From assembly GCA_020850715.1 (NCBI GenBank), contig JADZED010000027.1, positions 1 through 64,000 on the forward strand: a stretch of DNA of 64,000 nucleotides, read 5' to 3'. Under the pieces are notes generated by a model. The model was not told the origin of the DNA and did no database searches. It was given only the letters and a program-made list of their open reading frames with translations. Position numbers and translations under genes: made by a program. Shown in pieces: positions 26,008 to 35,918 of this stretch (within the stretch, counting starts at the first letter, position 1; each line of letters starts with the position of its first letter). Origin of the DNA: Acidobacteriota bacterium (GTDB lineage: Bacteria > Acidobacteriota > Vicinamibacteria > Vicinamibacterales > CAVVIG01).

Positions 26008-26788
26008 GCTGGGACCGCTCACCGTCTACACCTACGGGCTGCTGCTCGCTGCGGCGTACCTGCTGGGCCTGAAGCTCGCGATGGTGCGCGCGGGACATCG
26101 CAGGCTCGATGAGGCCCGTGTCCTCGACCTGGGCATCTACATCATCATCAGCGCGCTCGTCGGCGCGAAGCTCCTGCTCGTCGTCACCAACTACCATGCC
26201 TTCTTCGGTGATCCGCGCGAGCTGCTGACGCTTGCCCGGTCGGGCGGGGTCTTCTATGGCGGCCTCATCCTCGCGGTCGTCGTGGCGGTCTGGTACATCC
26301 AGCGCGTCGGCCTGCCGCTGTGGACGACCTGCGATGTCTTCGCGCCGGGCATCGCGCTCGGACACGTCATCGGCCGCTTCGGCTGCCTGTTCGCCGGCTG
26401 CTGCTACGGCAAACCGACCAGCGTGCCGTGGGCGATCACGTTCACCGACCCGGCGGCCGCACAGAACGTCGGCACGCCGCTCGGCGTGCCGCTGCACCCG
26501 ACGCAGCTGTACGAAGCAGGGGCGGAGCTCGCGATCCTCATGGTGCTGCTCGCCACCGAGAAGAAGGGCCGCCCGTTCGCCGGCCGCACGTTCTGGCTGT
26601 ACATGTTTCTCTATGCCGTGTCGCGATTCGTCATCGAGTTCTACCGCGGGGACGTGCGCGGCAGCATCGGCATCTTCTCGACTTCGCAGTTCATCTCCGT
26701 CATCCTGGCGCCGCTCGCCATCGGCATGCTGGTCTATCTGGCGCGCTCGGTGGCGCCTGAGCCGCGCCGGGTGCGCAAGGTCGCTTGA
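25988..26788 (+). CDS. lgt: Prolipoprotein diacylglyceryl transferase
   Basis: A 266-residue polytopic Lgt that lipidates the lipobox Cys before LspA acts. The signature GRFGCLFAGCCYG and a C-terminal SRFVIEFYRGD block are present. The H103-equivalent segment reads GGVFYGGLI, with Tyr where E. coli has His; this appears in other phyla as I recall. lgt starts inside lspA, so the two maturation enzymes are coupled. Confidence 0.94.
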   Translation: MHPILLELGPLTVYTYGLLLAAAYLLGLKLAMVRAGHRRLDEARVLDLGIYIIISALVGAKLLLVVTNYHAFFGDPRELLTLARSGGVFYGGLILAVVVAVWYIQRVGLPLWTTCDVFAPGIALGHVIGRFGCLFAGCCYGKPTSVPWAITFTDPAAAQNVGTPLGVPLHPTQLYEAGAELAILMVLLATEKKGRPFAGRTFWLYMFLYAVSRFVIEFYRGDVRGSIGIFSTSQFISVILAPLAIGMLVYLARSVAPEPRRVRKVA

Positions 26789-27726
26789 CCCGGACCGCCT
26801 TCCGGGTTCCCGAAGAGAGCGCCGGCACGCGTCTGGATCAGTTCGTCGTCTCGGTGCTGGCGAACCATTCGCGCTCCCAGGTACAGCGGCTCATCAGGGA
26901 GAGCCGGATTCAGGTCGACGGACGCGGAGGAAGAGCGAATCAGCCGGTCAGGTCCGGCCAGCACGTCGAGGTCGACCTCCCCGACCCAATCGAACCGGCG
27001 CCGCAGCCCGAGGCGCTTCCCCTCCGCGTCCTCTACGAGGACCGCGACCTCATCGTCGTCGACAAGCCCGCCGGCATGGTCGTGCACCCCGCGGCCGGCC
27101 ATGCCCATGGCACGCTGGTCAACGCGCTCCTGCACCACGTGAAGGACCTCAGCGGCATCGGCGGCGAGAAGCGCCCCGGAATCGTGCACCGGCTCGACCG
27201 CGGCACGTCGGGGGTGATGGTCGTCGCGAAGCACGATGCCGCGCACGAGGCGCTCGCCCGCCAGTTCCGCGACCGGGAAGTCGAGAAGGAATACCTGGCG
27301 CTCGTGTGGGGGCACCTGCAGGCGCACCGGCGCATCGACACGCCGATCGGCCGCGATCCCGCGAACCGGAAGAAGATGTCGGCGCGCGCGCGCCGGAGCC
27401 GGACCGCGGTCACGCGGATCGTCCGCGCCGAGGCGCTGCGCGCCCTCACCCTGGTGCGTGTCGCCATCCATACCGGACGAACGCATCAGATCCGCGTGCA
27501 CCTGAGCGCGATCGGACATCCGATCGTCGGCGATGCCCTGTACGGCGGCGTGCGGCGGCGCGTGCCCGGCGATCTGCGCGCGGTGACGCGCCTGGACCGG
27601 CCGTTCCTCCATGCTGCGCATCTGGCGTTCGCCCATCCCGGAGACGGGCGCCGGCTGGAGCTCTTCAGCGAACTGCCCGAAGATCTCCAGCGGGTCCTGG
27701 ACGAACTGCGCGGGATGCCGGCCTGA
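26785..27726 (+). CDS. rluD: 23S rRNA pseudouridine synthase, RluD-like
   Basis: A 313-residue RluA-family enzyme. An N-terminal S4 domain (GTRLDQFVVSVL) is followed by the catalytic motif HRLDRGTSGVMVVAK with the active Asp. Presence of the S4 domain and length favour RluD. The start is TTG at 26785, overlapping the lgt stop (TTGA); the product then begins TRTAFRVPEESAGTRLD. Confidence 0.92.
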   Translation: MTRTAFRVPEESAGTRLDQFVVSVLANHSRSQVQRLIRESRIQVDGRGGRANQPVRSGQHVEVDLPDPIEPAPQPEALPLRVLYEDRDLIVVDKPAGMVVHPAAGHAHGTLVNALLHHVKDLSGIGGEKRPGIVHRLDRGTSGVMVVAKHDAAHEALARQFRDREVEKEYLALVWGHLQAHRRIDTPIGRDPANRKKMSARARRSRTAVTRIVRAEALRALTLVRVAIHTGRTHQIRVHLSAIGHPIVGDALYGGVRRRVPGDLRAVTRLDRPFLHAAHLAFAHPGDGRRLELFSELPEDLQRVLDELRGMPA

Positions 27727-27768
27727 TCGGCCGCCGCCCGGATGGCGGCAGTCCGCCGCCGCGCCCGG

Positions 27769-27774
27769 TAGAAT
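27769..27774 (+). promoter_or_regulatory. Possible -10 box TAGAAT for the NUDIX gene
   Basis: TAGAAT occurs in the 154-nt gap before the NUDIX gene and would give a leader of about 100 nt. No clear -35 is seen. The remaining leader is GC-rich without an obvious ORF. Confidence 0.35.
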
Positions 27775-27880
27775 CGGAACGTCTGCGCTGCAGCCGCCCG
27801 CAGATGGCCGATCCGCGGCGGCACGGCGATCGCCAGGCCGACCGTCGTCGCGCCGGCTTCAGATCGCCGAGCGAGGTGCC

Positions 27881-28384
27881 ATGCCAATCGTCTATCGAAG
27901 CCGCGTGTTCGACATCGAAGTCGATCTCGTCACGTTGATGAACGACCGCGAGCACGAGGTGGCCACCGTCCGGCACGCCCCGTCGGTCGTGCTGCTCCCG
28001 GTCCAGGAGGACGGCCGCCTGATTCTCGTACGGCAGTACCGCCACAGCGCCGGCCGCGAACTCTGGGAACTGCCGGCCGGCAGCATCGAGCCCGGCGAGT
28101 CTCCCGAAGCGGCGGCCGCGCGCGAGTGCGAAGAGGAAATCGCGCTGCGCCCCGGTCGCATCGAGCGGCTCGGCGCCTTCTACCCGGCCCCCGGATACTG
28201 CGACGAGCGACTGATGTTCTTCCGGGTCTCCGACCTCGAGCAGCCGCCGGCGGAGTCGCCGCATCACCCGGATGAAGACGAGGAGATCTACGCACAGGCC
28301 TTCACGATCGACGCTGCACGGGGGATGGTGGCCCGCGGCGAAATCGTCGACTTGAAGACCGCGTACGGCCTGACGCTGCTGTGA
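27881..28384 (+). CDS. NUDIX hydrolase, ADP-ribose pyrophosphatase-like
   Basis: A 167-residue NUDIX protein. The box is GSIEPGESPEAAAARECEEE, complete except that the late Gly is Ala. The N-terminal strand VFDIEVDLV and downstream PGYCDERLMFF resemble ADP-ribose pyrophosphatases (NudF type). ATG 27881 has GAGGT 5 nt upstream. Convergent with the DUF5916 gene, 94 nt away. Confidence 0.9.
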   Translation: MPIVYRSRVFDIEVDLVTLMNDREHEVATVRHAPSVVLLPVQEDGRLILVRQYRHSAGRELWELPAGSIEPGESPEAAAARECEEEIALRPGRIERLGAFYPAPGYCDERLMFFRVSDLEQPPAESPHHPDEDEEIYAQAFTIDAARGMVARGEIVDLKTAYGLTLL

Positions 28385-28478
28385 CACGCCCTGGCCGCGA
28401 CGCGCCGGCCGCGTCGAAGCGGCGCCCCGGCCCGAGGCTGCGTGGCGGCCTCGCGCGGCAATCGCGGCCGGACCAGGA

Positions 28479-30770
28479 TCAGCGGCGGATCTGGTACGCC
28501 ACCTTCACGAAGAACCCGTCCGCCGTGCGCCTGAGATCGCCGAGCGAACCGGCGCGATCGGGTGCCAGCGCGGCGCCGTAGCCGATGTAGGCGGCCGTGC
28601 CGGGTGTCGGTTCGAAAGAGGCCAGGCAGTCGACGCGCAGGCCGTTGGATTGCTGCGCCGGCCGCGGGACGCCGCCGACGTAGATGGGCAAGGTCGAATC
28701 CCTCGCCAGCAGCGCCTCCCGGCGCTCCGATCGATACTCGGCAACGATCCGGAAGAACAGCGTCCGCTGGGGCTGATACTCGATCTTCAGGCGCGGGATC
28801 GTCGTGCTCGCGTAGGGCGAGCCGTCGCGCTGCCGCGCGATGCGCGAAACGGTCGCTGACACCTCTGCGCGCATCGATGATGCCGGCCTGAACGCCAGCG
28901 CCGTCGACAGCCGCGTCTCGCGGCCGGCCGAGGCCTCGGCGAAGATCGGCACCTCGCCGCGGGCAAGATCGACCGAGCCCGTGAACATCTGGAATGCCGG
29001 CGTGTCGACGCTCACCGAGGCGGCAAACAGCCCCTCGAGACTCGCCGGGGGGAGAAACGGCTCCAGCACGCCCTGCCGCTGAATCTCGTAATCCTGGTAG
29101 TCCGCCGGATCGAGACGGTAGTACTGCCAGCCTGCATCGGCGTTGACGCTCCAGCCGCCGCGCAGGCGCGTCTGCACCACGAAGGAATCCTCGCCCTCGA
29201 TCGGACGCCTCTCGAGGAACTCGCCGTAGTTCCAGGTCCGGCTCGGATTGAAACGGACATTGAGCTGCTCAACCAGCGCACCGCGCGGCGCGTCGTAGGT
29301 CAGCCGCTGCCAATAGCGCGCCTGGACGAAGTTGCGCCGCGGGACGAAGCCGGCACGCGACTCGAACTGCTCGCCCACGCCGTTCACTTCGTAGTGGAAG
29401 CCCCAGACGCGGCCGGTCCGATCGTAGATGACGTTCCAGATGGGCGAGGTGGTCTCGAGGCCGCGCGTCCCGCTCCACGATCGCCCGAGCTGCACCTGTG
29501 CGTAGTAGAGCCGCCGGAAGACGAGCCGCACGTCGCCCGCGAGCACGCGGTTGGAGGTTCCATCCGATACTTCGTCGGTGTAGGTGAGCCCGGCGAGCGA
29601 GCTGCGGCCGAAATCGCGGCGAAGCCTCGTGATGTTGAACAGCGCGTCGCCGGCAGCCTTCTCGTCGAGGGCCGTCAGGTGCGCGATGCTGAAGCCGCCG
29701 ACCTTGCCGGTGAGCTTTCCGCCGGCGGCCGGGTTCACGATCTGGCGCGTGTACACGAGGCGGTTCGGCGTCGAGAACAGCTCAATCCCCTCGAGGAAGA
29801 AGGGCCGTTTCTCGGGAAAGGAGAGCGCGAACCGTTCGTTGACCGTCACCACGCCGGCGTCCGATTCCACCTGGCTGAAATCGGGATTCACGGTCGCGTC
29901 GATCGAGAGGTTCGTGAACCCCAGGCGGCCGTTCACGCCGCCGCTCCCGGTCAGCGCCCCGCGCTCGAAGGCGCCCGACTGCAGGCGCGCGCCGCCGCGG
30001 GCACCGGTCGCGAACGGCTGAATCTCGGTCACGAGGCCTCGCCGCAAGTCGTGAATGCCGTCGAGCATTCCCGCCTGCGCGAGGAAGCTGGCCCCCGGGC
30101 GCACTTCGGCCCACGTATCCTCGTGGCCCGTCCGCTGCACCTTCCGGCTGACGTTGAACCCCCAGCGCTGCGGACCATTGCCTGGATAGCGCAGGCTCTT
30201 GAACGGGATGCGCACCTCCACCGTGTAACCCAGTTCGGTCAGTCGGCCGGCCGAATCGAAGCGATAGTCGGGGCTGCGATCGAGCGATCCGCCAGAGCCC
30301 CCGCCACCTCCCACGCCCCCGCCGCCGCCCTCGCTCTGCACGCCATCCTGCTGCGCCCCGAGCGGATTGACGGTGAACACGAATGCGCGCCGCCGATCGT
30401 TGAACGTATCGAGGTAGAACGAGACGGTGTCCTCCTGATCGAGACCGTCGCGGCGCGCCATGCTCGCGCGAATCGATGCGGCCTGGCTGTCGCGGGCGAC
30501 GACGCCGAGGTGCAGCGCCTCGGGTGAATACCAGATCAGGACCTCGGAGCGCTCCGTTGCCGGCCCGCCGCCGTTGGCGTCGATCGGAATGCGCTGCCTG
30601 AAATCGGTCAGCCTGGCCGCCTGCGACCACGCGGGCTCGTCCAGACGGCCGTCGATCTCGACGGTCGCTTCGATCCGCGGCGCAGTCGCAGAGGGGGCTT
30701 CCGCGCCCGCTCCTCCGGAGGGCGCCACGGCCGCCTGGATCACCAGGGTCAGGAGGAACGGGATGATCAT
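28479..30770 (-). CDS. DUF5916 outer-membrane barrel protein with CBM9-like domain
   Basis: A 763-residue secreted protein. After a signal peptide ([15 protein letters not shown]) comes a carbohydrate-binding family 9/DOMON-like domain (IDGRLDEPAW...) to about residue 220, interrupted by a Gly-rich linker, then a DUF5916 region with alternating strands typical of an outer-membrane beta-barrel. RPFFLEG is the family hallmark. Function is unknown in the family. ATG 30770 overlaps the HDAC-like stop (ATGA), so it is coupled to a cytoplasmic deacetylase-like gene, an unexpected partner. Confidence 0.88.
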   Translation of the reverse strand: MIIPFLLTLVIQAAVAPSGGAGAEAPSATAPRIEATVEIDGRLDEPAWSQAARLTDFRQRIPIDANGGGPATERSEVLIWYSPEALHLGVVARDSQAASIRASMARRDGLDQEDTVSFYLDTFNDRRRAFVFTVNPLGAQQDGVQSEGGGGGVGGGGGSGGSLDRSPDYRFDSAGRLTELGYTVEVRIPFKSLRYPGNGPQRWGFNVSRKVQRTGHEDTWAEVRPGASFLAQAGMLDGIHDLRRGLVTEIQPFATGARGGARLQSGAFERGALTGSGGVNGRLGFTNLSIDATVNPDFSQVESDAGVVTVNERFALSFPEKRPFFLEGIELFSTPNRLVYTRQIVNPAAGGKLTGKVGGFSIAHLTALDEKAAGDALFNITRLRRDFGRSSLAGLTYTDEVSDGTSNRVLAGDVRLVFRRLYYAQVQLGRSWSGTRGLETTSPIWNVIYDRTGRVWGFHYEVNGVGEQFESRAGFVPRRNFVQARYWQRLTYDAPRGALVEQLNVRFNPSRTWNYGEFLERRPIEGEDSFVVQTRLRGGWSVNADAGWQYYRLDPADYQDYEIQRQGVLEPFLPPASLEGLFAASVSVDTPAFQMFTGSVDLARGEVPIFAEASAGRETRLSTALAFRPASSMRAEVSATVSRIARQRDGSPYASTTIPRLKIEYQPQRTLFFRIVAEYRSERREALLARDSTLPIYVGGVPRPAQQSNGLRVDCLASFEPTPGTAAYIGYGAALAPDRAGSLGDLRRTADGFFVKVAYQIRR

Positions 30771-31723
30771 CCGGCGGATTGTACTTCCACGGCCTCTTCG
30801 ACCGTCGCCGCGTGGATTGCGATCGTGTCGTCCACATGGCGGGCGTATCCGCCGGCGAGCACGACGACCAGCGGAATGCCGGCGAGGCGGATGCTGCGCA
30901 TTACCATCCGATCGCGTGTGCGCAGGCCGGCCATCGTCAGCCGCAGGCCGCCGAGCTGATCGTCCTCGTAGGGATCGGCGCCGGCCAGATAGAACACGCA
31001 GCGAGGACGGTGGGCGACGACGGCCGGGAGCGCCGCGTCGAGCCTGGCGAGATAGGTGGCGTCGTGTGTACCGTCGGCGAGTCCGATGTCGAGGGAGCCG
31101 CGCGGCTTGAACATCGGGTAGTTGTGCTGCTGGTGCATCGAGAAGGTGAAGACCTCGGGATCCGACTCGAAGATGAATGCCGTGCCGTTGCCGTGATGCA
31201 CGTCGAGGTCGATGATCCCGATCCGCGCGAGCCCGCGCGACTGCAGGACGCGGGCGGCGACGGCGACGTCGTTGAACGGGCAGAATCCTTCGCCGTGGCC
31301 CGGATAGGCATGATGCAGCCCGCCGCCGAGATGGCAGGCGATCCCCGATCCCGGCCCCCATCCCGATCCCGATTCCCGGCTCCGTGTTCCGGACGCCTCC
31401 GGGCCGCACGCGAGCAGGGCGGCCTCGATGGTGCCGCCGACCATGAGCCGGAACCCCTCGACCATCTCCTCGGACCAGGGCAGCTCGAGCCGCGCGATCT
31501 CGTCGGGGGTCATCGCGCCGGTTCGCAGCGCGTGAAGATACTCGCGGGCATGAACGCGCGCGAGATCCTCCCACGCCGCCGGCTGCGGCTCGACGAGGTC
31601 GCCGGGGGCGAGCACGCCGGTCTCCAGGAGACGGTCGCGAACCAGGTGATATTTCGCGGTGGGAAACACGTGCCGCCCGATATCGATGTGATACCGGGCG
31701 GCATGGATGGTGGCAACGCCCAC
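30767..31723 (-). CDS. Histone deacetylase-like amidohydrolase
   Basis: A 318-residue arginase/deacetylase-fold zinc enzyme. Ligands and catalytic residues are in [17 protein letters not shown] and [13 protein letters not shown] closes the active site. It may deacetylate proteins, polyamines or acetoin-related substrates. Between residues about 105 and 125 a Ser/Gly/Arg stretch ([15 protein letters not shown]) interrupts a helix-rich region and is encoded by GATCCCG-type simple repeats. GTG 31723 follows lon by 15 nt. Confidence 0.9.
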   Translation of the reverse strand: MGVATIHAARYHIDIGRHVFPTAKYHLVRDRLLETGVLAPGDLVEPQPAAWEDLARVHAREYLHALRTGAMTPDEIARLELPWSEEMVEGFRLMVGGTIEAALLACGPEASGTRSRESGSGWGPGSGIACHLGGGLHHAYPGHGEGFCPFNDVAVAARVLQSRGLARIGIIDLDVHHGNGTAFIFESDPEVFTFSMHQQHNYPMFKPRGSLDIGLADGTHDATYLARLDAALPAVVAHRPRCVFYLAGADPYEDDQLGGLRLTMAGLRTRDRMVMRSIRLAGIPLVVVLAGGYARHVDDTIAIHAATVEEAVEVQSAG

Positions 31724-31738
31724 GTCCGCGCGCCGGCG

Positions 31739-34192
31739 CTACGGGCGCGCGGACGGCCGCGGCGCCAACTTGGATTCCTTCGGCGCTTTCGCGGGCAGCA
31801 CGTCGCTCGAGATGGGCGTCAGCGCGAGCGCCAGCACCTCGTCTATCGTCGAGACGAGATGGATCGTCATGCCCTCCTTCAGCTCGGGGGTGAGATCCTC
31901 GTTCACGTTCTTCGCGTTCTGCCGCGGCACGATCACCTCGCGGATGCCGTGGCGCCGCGCCGCCAGCACCTTCTCCTTGACGCCGCCGATCGGCAGGACG
32001 CGGCCCGACAGCGTGATCTCGCCCGTCATGGCGAGATCGCCGCGCACGGGACGGCCGGTCAGTTCCGAGGCCATCGCGGTGGCGATGGTCACGCCCGCCG
32101 ACGGACCGTCCTTGGGAATGGCGCCCGACGGCACGTGGACGTGCATCTCGGCCTTCGCGAAGAAGTCGGGATCGATGGCGTATTCCTTCGCGTGGGCGCG
32201 CAGCCACGACAGCGCCGCGCGCGCCGATTCCTTCATCACCTCCCCGAGCTGTCCGGTCAGCGTCAGCGAGCCGCCGCCGGCCATCCGCGACGCCTCGATG
32301 AACAGCACCTCGCCCCCCGCCGCCGTCCAGGCCAGACCGATTGCCACGCCAGGATCCTTCGTCCGCTCCTCCATCTCCTCGTCGAGGAATCGGGGCGCCC
32401 CGAGCATCTCGACGACGAGCTCTGGCGTGACGACGATCGGCGTCTCGTCGCCCTCGGCGCGCCGGCGCGCCGCCTTGCGACAGATCGCGCCGATCTCGCG
32501 CTCGAGGTTGCGCACGCCCGCTTCGCGCGTGTAGCCGCGGATCATCTGCCGCAGCGCGGCGGGCGTGAACTGCAGGTAGTCGGCCCCCAGGCCGTGGTTC
32601 TTCACCTGCCGATCCACCAGGTGGTCGATCGCGATCCGCAGCTTCTCCTCTTCGGTATAGCCCGCGATCTCGAGCACTTCCATGCGATCGCGCAGCGCCG
32701 GCGGGATCGGATCGAGGACGTTCGCCGTGGTGATGAAGAGCACCTCCGACAGATCGAACGGCACGTCCAGATAATGATCGCGGAACGAATTGTTCTGTTC
32801 CGGGTCGAGCACCTCGAGCAGCGCCGAAGACGGATCCCCGCGGAAATCCGAACCGAGCTTGTCGATCTCGTCGAGGACGAACACCGGGTTCTTCGATTCC
32901 GCGCGGCGGAGCCCCTGGATGATCTGGCCGGGCAGCGCGCCGATGTAGGTGCGCCGGTGCCCGCGGATCTCCGCCTCGTCGCGCATGCCGCCGAGCGATA
33001 CCCGCACCAGCTTGCGCCCGATCGCGGTGGCGACCGATCGCGCGAGCGACGTCTTGCCCACGCCGGGCGGCCCCACGAAACAGAGGATGGGCCCCCTCAC
33101 GTCGGGATTCAGCTTCCGGACGGCGAGGTATTCGAGAATCCGGTCCTTCGCGCGCTCCAGGCCCGAGTGATCGGCGTCGAGCACCCCCTTGGTCTTCGGC
33201 AGGTCGATCACTTCTTCGGTCCGCCGGCTCCACGGGAGCGCGATCAGCCAGTCCAGATAGGTCCGCGACACGGTGTACTCGGCGGCCGCCACCGGCATCT
33301 TCGAGAGCCGATCGAGCTCCCGCAGCGCCTCCTTCTTCACCGCCTCGGGCATCCCCGCGGCCTCGATCTTCTCGCCAAGCTCCTCGATCTCCTTCGTCTG
33401 CTCGTCGCCCTCGCCGAGCTCCTTCTGGATCGCCTTCATCTGCTCGCGCAGGAAGTACTCGCGCTGGTTCCTGCCGACCTCAGACTGCACCTGCGACTGG
33501 ATCTTCGAGCCGAGTTCGAGCACCTCCAGCTCCTTGATCAGGATCCGGTTGAGGCTGTCCATCCGCGTCCGGATGTCGAGCGTCTCGAGCACTTCCTGTT
33601 TGACGGCGCTGCTGATGGTGGACAGCGACGAGGCGATGAAGTCCGCCAGACGGCCCGGCTCGACGATGTTGGAAGCGAGCGTCTGGAGATCGTCGGAGAG
33701 CAGCGGCGACAGCGAGACCACCTGCTGAAAGTTCGTCTTGATGTTGCGGGCGAGCGCGTCGATCTCCAGCCGATCGGCGTCGTTGGACTCCTCGGTCGCC
33801 GTGCTCACCCGGGCGCGCAGGTACGGATGCGACGAAACCAGCTCCTCGAGACGCAGGCGCGCCAGCCCCTGGACGATCAGCCGCAGGCTGCCGTCGGGCA
33901 GCTTGAACATCTTGTGGATGTGAGTGGCCGTGCCGACCGCGTAGAGGTCGGCCTGCCCAGGCTCTTCGATGGCGGCGTCCCGCTGCGTGAAGACCGCGAT
34001 CAGCTTGCCGTTCGCGATCGCATCGTCGATGAGCCGCACCGAGCTCTCGCGCGCCACGGCGAGCGGCATGAACGAATTGGGGAAGAGCACCGTGTCGCGA
34101 AGCGGAAGGATCGGCAGCTCGGCCGGGATCGACGGCGGCCGATCGCCGTTGGCGGGGCCGTCGGTCGCGAGGCTCTCGAGTGGATCGCTCAT
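31739..34192 (-). CDS. lon: ATP-dependent Lon protease
   Basis: An 817-residue LonA. The N-terminal LON domain opens [13 protein letters not shown]; the AAA+ module has [17 protein letters not shown] and a TTAN sensor; the protease domain has the catalytic Ser in DGPSAGVT and Lys in GVKEKVLAA. It degrades misfolded and regulatory proteins. ATG 34192 has AAAGGA upstream. It is followed by HDAC-like and DUF5916 genes in one direction; dksA lies upstream on the same strand, separated by two hairpins. Confidence 0.96.
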   Translation of the reverse strand: MSDPLESLATDGPANGDRPPSIPAELPILPLRDTVLFPNSFMPLAVARESSVRLIDDAIANGKLIAVFTQRDAAIEEPGQADLYAVGTATHIHKMFKLPDGSLRLIVQGLARLRLEELVSSHPYLRARVSTATEESNDADRLEIDALARNIKTNFQQVVSLSPLLSDDLQTLASNIVEPGRLADFIASSLSTISSAVKQEVLETLDIRTRMDSLNRILIKELEVLELGSKIQSQVQSEVGRNQREYFLREQMKAIQKELGEGDEQTKEIEELGEKIEAAGMPEAVKKEALRELDRLSKMPVAAAEYTVSRTYLDWLIALPWSRRTEEVIDLPKTKGVLDADHSGLERAKDRILEYLAVRKLNPDVRGPILCFVGPPGVGKTSLARSVATAIGRKLVRVSLGGMRDEAEIRGHRRTYIGALPGQIIQGLRRAESKNPVFVLDEIDKLGSDFRGDPSSALLEVLDPEQNNSFRDHYLDVPFDLSEVLFITTANVLDPIPPALRDRMEVLEIAGYTEEEKLRIAIDHLVDRQVKNHGLGADYLQFTPAALRQMIRGYTREAGVRNLEREIGAICRKAARRRAEGDETPIVVTPELVVEMLGAPRFLDEEMEERTKDPGVAIGLAWTAAGGEVLFIEASRMAGGGSLTLTGQLGEVMKESARAALSWLRAHAKEYAIDPDFFAKAEMHVHVPSGAIPKDGPSAGVTIATAMASELTGRPVRGDLAMTGEITLSGRVLPIGGVKEKVLAARRHGIREVIVPRQNAKNVNEDLTPELKEGMTIHLVSTIDEVLALALTPISSDVLPAKAPKESKLAPRPSARP

Positions 34193-34221
34193 GGCGGGAG
34201 TCCTTTTGTGTGATGTCGTCC

Positions 34222-34255
34222 GGTGTTCCGGGCTCCTGGCGAGCCCGGGAACACC
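34222..34255 (-). terminator. Long hairpin between dksA-like gene and lon
   Basis: GGTGTTCCGGGCTC-CTGGC-GAGCCCGGGAACACC pairs over 14 bp with one bulge. It lies 30 nt before the lon start on the minus strand and lacks a T-run, so it may be a Rho-dependent or processing site or part of the lon leader. Confidence 0.5.
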
Positions 34256-34312
34256 AGGCGATCGGCGGCCACCTGGCCGGATGGCACCCGGGAGGACTGC
34301 CAGTGGGGAGGT

Positions 34313-34335
34313 GGGCTCCGCCGCCGGCGGAGCCC
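34313..34335 (-). terminator. GC hairpin just after the dksA-like gene
   Basis: GGGCTCCGCC-GCC-GGCGGAGCCC is a perfect 10-bp stem 19 nt after the stop codon. No T-run follows, so termination strength is uncertain. Confidence 0.5.
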
Positions 34336-34354
34336 CGACGCCAGGGACGCCTGC

Positions 34355-34813
34355 TTACATGTCGAGGAAGAGCGACGAGGCCCCGCGGCGCTGCGACATC
34401 TGCCGCTGCCGCTGTTCGGCGGCCTCGCGGGCCTCCTCGCAGTCCTTGCAGCGGACCGCGAAGGGCAGCGCGCGAAGGCGCTTCTCGGCGATCTCCGCGC
34501 CGCACTCGTAGCAGTTGCCGTAGTTCCCCTGTTCGAGGCGATCGAGCGCATCGTTGATCTTGTGGAGCGTCTCCGACTTCATCTGGATCAACGCGAACTC
34601 GATGTCTTCCTGGATGTCGGCTTCCGAACTCTCCACCGCGTCGAGCACCTCGTTGAGCTTGCCGCCCCAGGTGCCTTCCTCGCGCACGCCCCTCATCTTG
34701 CCCTGCACTTCCGCCTGCAGTTCACGCCGCCGGTCTTCGAGCATCTGCTTCAATTCTCGATAGCGGGAGGTCGTCGTCGCGCCCCCGCTGCTGGTCTTTT
34801 CCGTTCCCTTCAT
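34355..34813 (-). CDS. DksA/TraR-type zinc-finger protein
   Basis: A 152-residue DksA-like protein. A long coiled-coil (residues about 15-85) is followed by a C4 zinc finger CYECG...CKDC. Such proteins insert into the RNA polymerase secondary channel and, with ppGpp, reset transcription; a Rel/SpoT gene lies at 37-39 kb. ATG 34813 has GGAG 7 nt upstream. A TTGATC-N17-TATATT promoter is about 200 nt upstream. Confidence 0.9.
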   Translation of the reverse strand: MKGTEKTSSGGATTTSRYRELKQMLEDRRRELQAEVQGKMRGVREEGTWGGKLNEVLDAVESSEADIQEDIEFALIQMKSETLHKINDALDRLEQGNYGNCYECGAEIAEKRLRALPFAVRCKDCEEAREAAEQRQRQMSQRRGASSLFLDM

Positions 34814-35206
34814 GACGCCGCTCCTTCCCACCTCCCCCGACGGTCGGGGGACTCCGCCGAATGTTGCCAGCGGGCCTGCAAATCTCAGGCCAGCGCTAAT
34901 TCTCAGTCAGAACTCACCCGACCACGCCTGCCGATGGTGAATCATGCGTGGCCCGGGAAGATTCCGGCAATCGATACGTCCGCTCTCCGCGCGCACCCCG
35001 AGAGAAGCTGTGCGAACAAGGGCCATGAAATATAGCGACTTACGGCCCGGCGATCAAGAAAATCGACCAATCGTTCAAAAATTCGGTTTCAGGTTAGACG
35101 CCGCAGCTGCGTCTTCGGTTCGGACTCCGCCCAGTCCGGTGTGTCACCGGCGGTGGACGGCTGGCGTGTCGCAGAAACCGCTGGGGTGTGCCGCCTTCGC
35201 GACGGC
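34814..35206. other. 393-nt intergenic region, AT-rich centre
   Basis: No convincing gene. The minus-strand dksA promoter lies here; the segment 35020-35100 is clearly more AT-rich than its surroundings. Near the orphan-gene side are two small hairpins, GGACT-CCGCCC-AGTCC and CCGGTG-TGT-CACCGG (about 35122-35150), which could end the orphan's transcript. A 39-codon minus-strand ORF just after the -10 is not convincing. Confidence 0.5.
35029..35057 (-). promoter_or_regulatory. Promoter of dksA-like gene, TTGATC-N17-TATATT
   Basis: On the minus strand TTGATC (35057-35052) and TATATT (35034-35029) are 17 bp apart, pointing at the dksA-like gene with a leader of about 200 nt. Confidence 0.55.
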
Positions 35207-35788
35207 TTACTGGAGGCGCGTCGTCGATCGGAGGAGAGAAAGATTGGGCACCACGCCCAGCTCGACCAGCCGCTGCCCGCTCCGGGCGCTGCCGGTTTCG
35301 AGCCACTTCTCGTAGAGCCGGAGCAGATCCGCGTTGGTCGCGCAGGACGTCCGTTCGCTGACTTCGCCGAGCACGTCGATGAAGCCGCCGAAATTGTCGG
35401 CCAGCTCGGCAAAGACCGGCGCCAGCGCGTCGGCCCCGTCGCGGCTCAGCGCGAGGTAGGCGTAGCCGCCAATCGCGGCGTAGTAGCCGACATCGACGAG
35501 CCGCCGCCTGAACGATCCGGAGAAGAAGCCGGAGACGAACAGCGACAGATCGCCGATCGCCCTGAGGCTGCGTCGCTGCCGCAGCCCGCACTCGTCCATC
35601 GCGCGCGCGAGCTTCAAGGCGAGCGGCTCGTCGTCGCCGGCGCGGCGGGCCACGAAGCTGGTCAGGAGTTGTACGACATAGAACGCGGTGAGTTCGCCGG
35701 CGGCCATCCGCTGATGCGCAAGCGCGCCGTCGACCAGGTCCTTGAAGTACTCGACGGCGGATGATTCGCGGCGCACCGTGTCACGCAT
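35207..35788 (-). CDS. Conserved-looking hypothetical helical protein
   Basis: A 193-residue, mostly helical protein with no motif I recognise. It has a hydrophobic segment in the middle (LSLFVSGFFSG, VDVGYYAAIGGYAYLAL) and a charged N-terminus. No signal peptide. Codon use matches neighbours, and the product looks like a real globular or membrane-associated protein. It is divergent from the zinc-ribbon gene at 35919, with 130 bp between. Function unknown. Confidence 0.65.
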   Translation of the reverse strand: MRDTVRRESSAVEYFKDLVDGALAHQRMAAGELTAFYVVQLLTSFVARRAGDDEPLALKLARAMDECGLRQRRSLRAIGDLSLFVSGFFSGSFRRRLVDVGYYAAIGGYAYLALSRDGADALAPVFAELADNFGGFIDVLGEVSERTSCATNADLLRLYEKWLETGSARSGQRLVELGVVPNLSLLRSTTRLQ

Positions 35789-35906
35789 GGGATCGACTCA
35801 CCGGCCGCCGGCTCGCTGGCAGACGGGACGGCCTCCACGGCAGCCGCACGCGCGCGGCGCTGCAAGGCGCGTTCCGATGAGTTCCTGGTGGTTTCAAGGG
35901 AGATTA

Positions 35907-35912
35907 TACAAT
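35907..35912 (+). promoter_or_regulatory. -10 box TACAAT, leaderless start of zinc-ribbon orphan
   Basis: TACAAT is followed by 6 nt and GTG at 35919, where the conserved Cys-rich N-terminus begins (VSCPLCG). This strongly supports the GTG over the upstream start in the track. Confidence 0.55.
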
Positions 35913-35918
35913 ATCGGC

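Noticed and set aside
22600-26022. 1600-residue minus-strand ORF 21220-26022
   Set aside because: Only the last 446 codons (M16 peptidase) are real; the rest is antisense to ileS, lspA and the start of lgt and is Arg/His-rich low complexity, typical of a high-GC shadow frame.
30779-34213. 1144-residue plus-strand ORF opposite lon and the HDAC-like gene
   Set aside because: Antisense shadow with the same His/Arg/Asp-rich composition.
34918-35027. 39-codon minus-strand ORF starting 2 nt after the dksA -10 box
   Set aside because: Distance is too short for a leaderless start and the peptide shows no features; probably chance.
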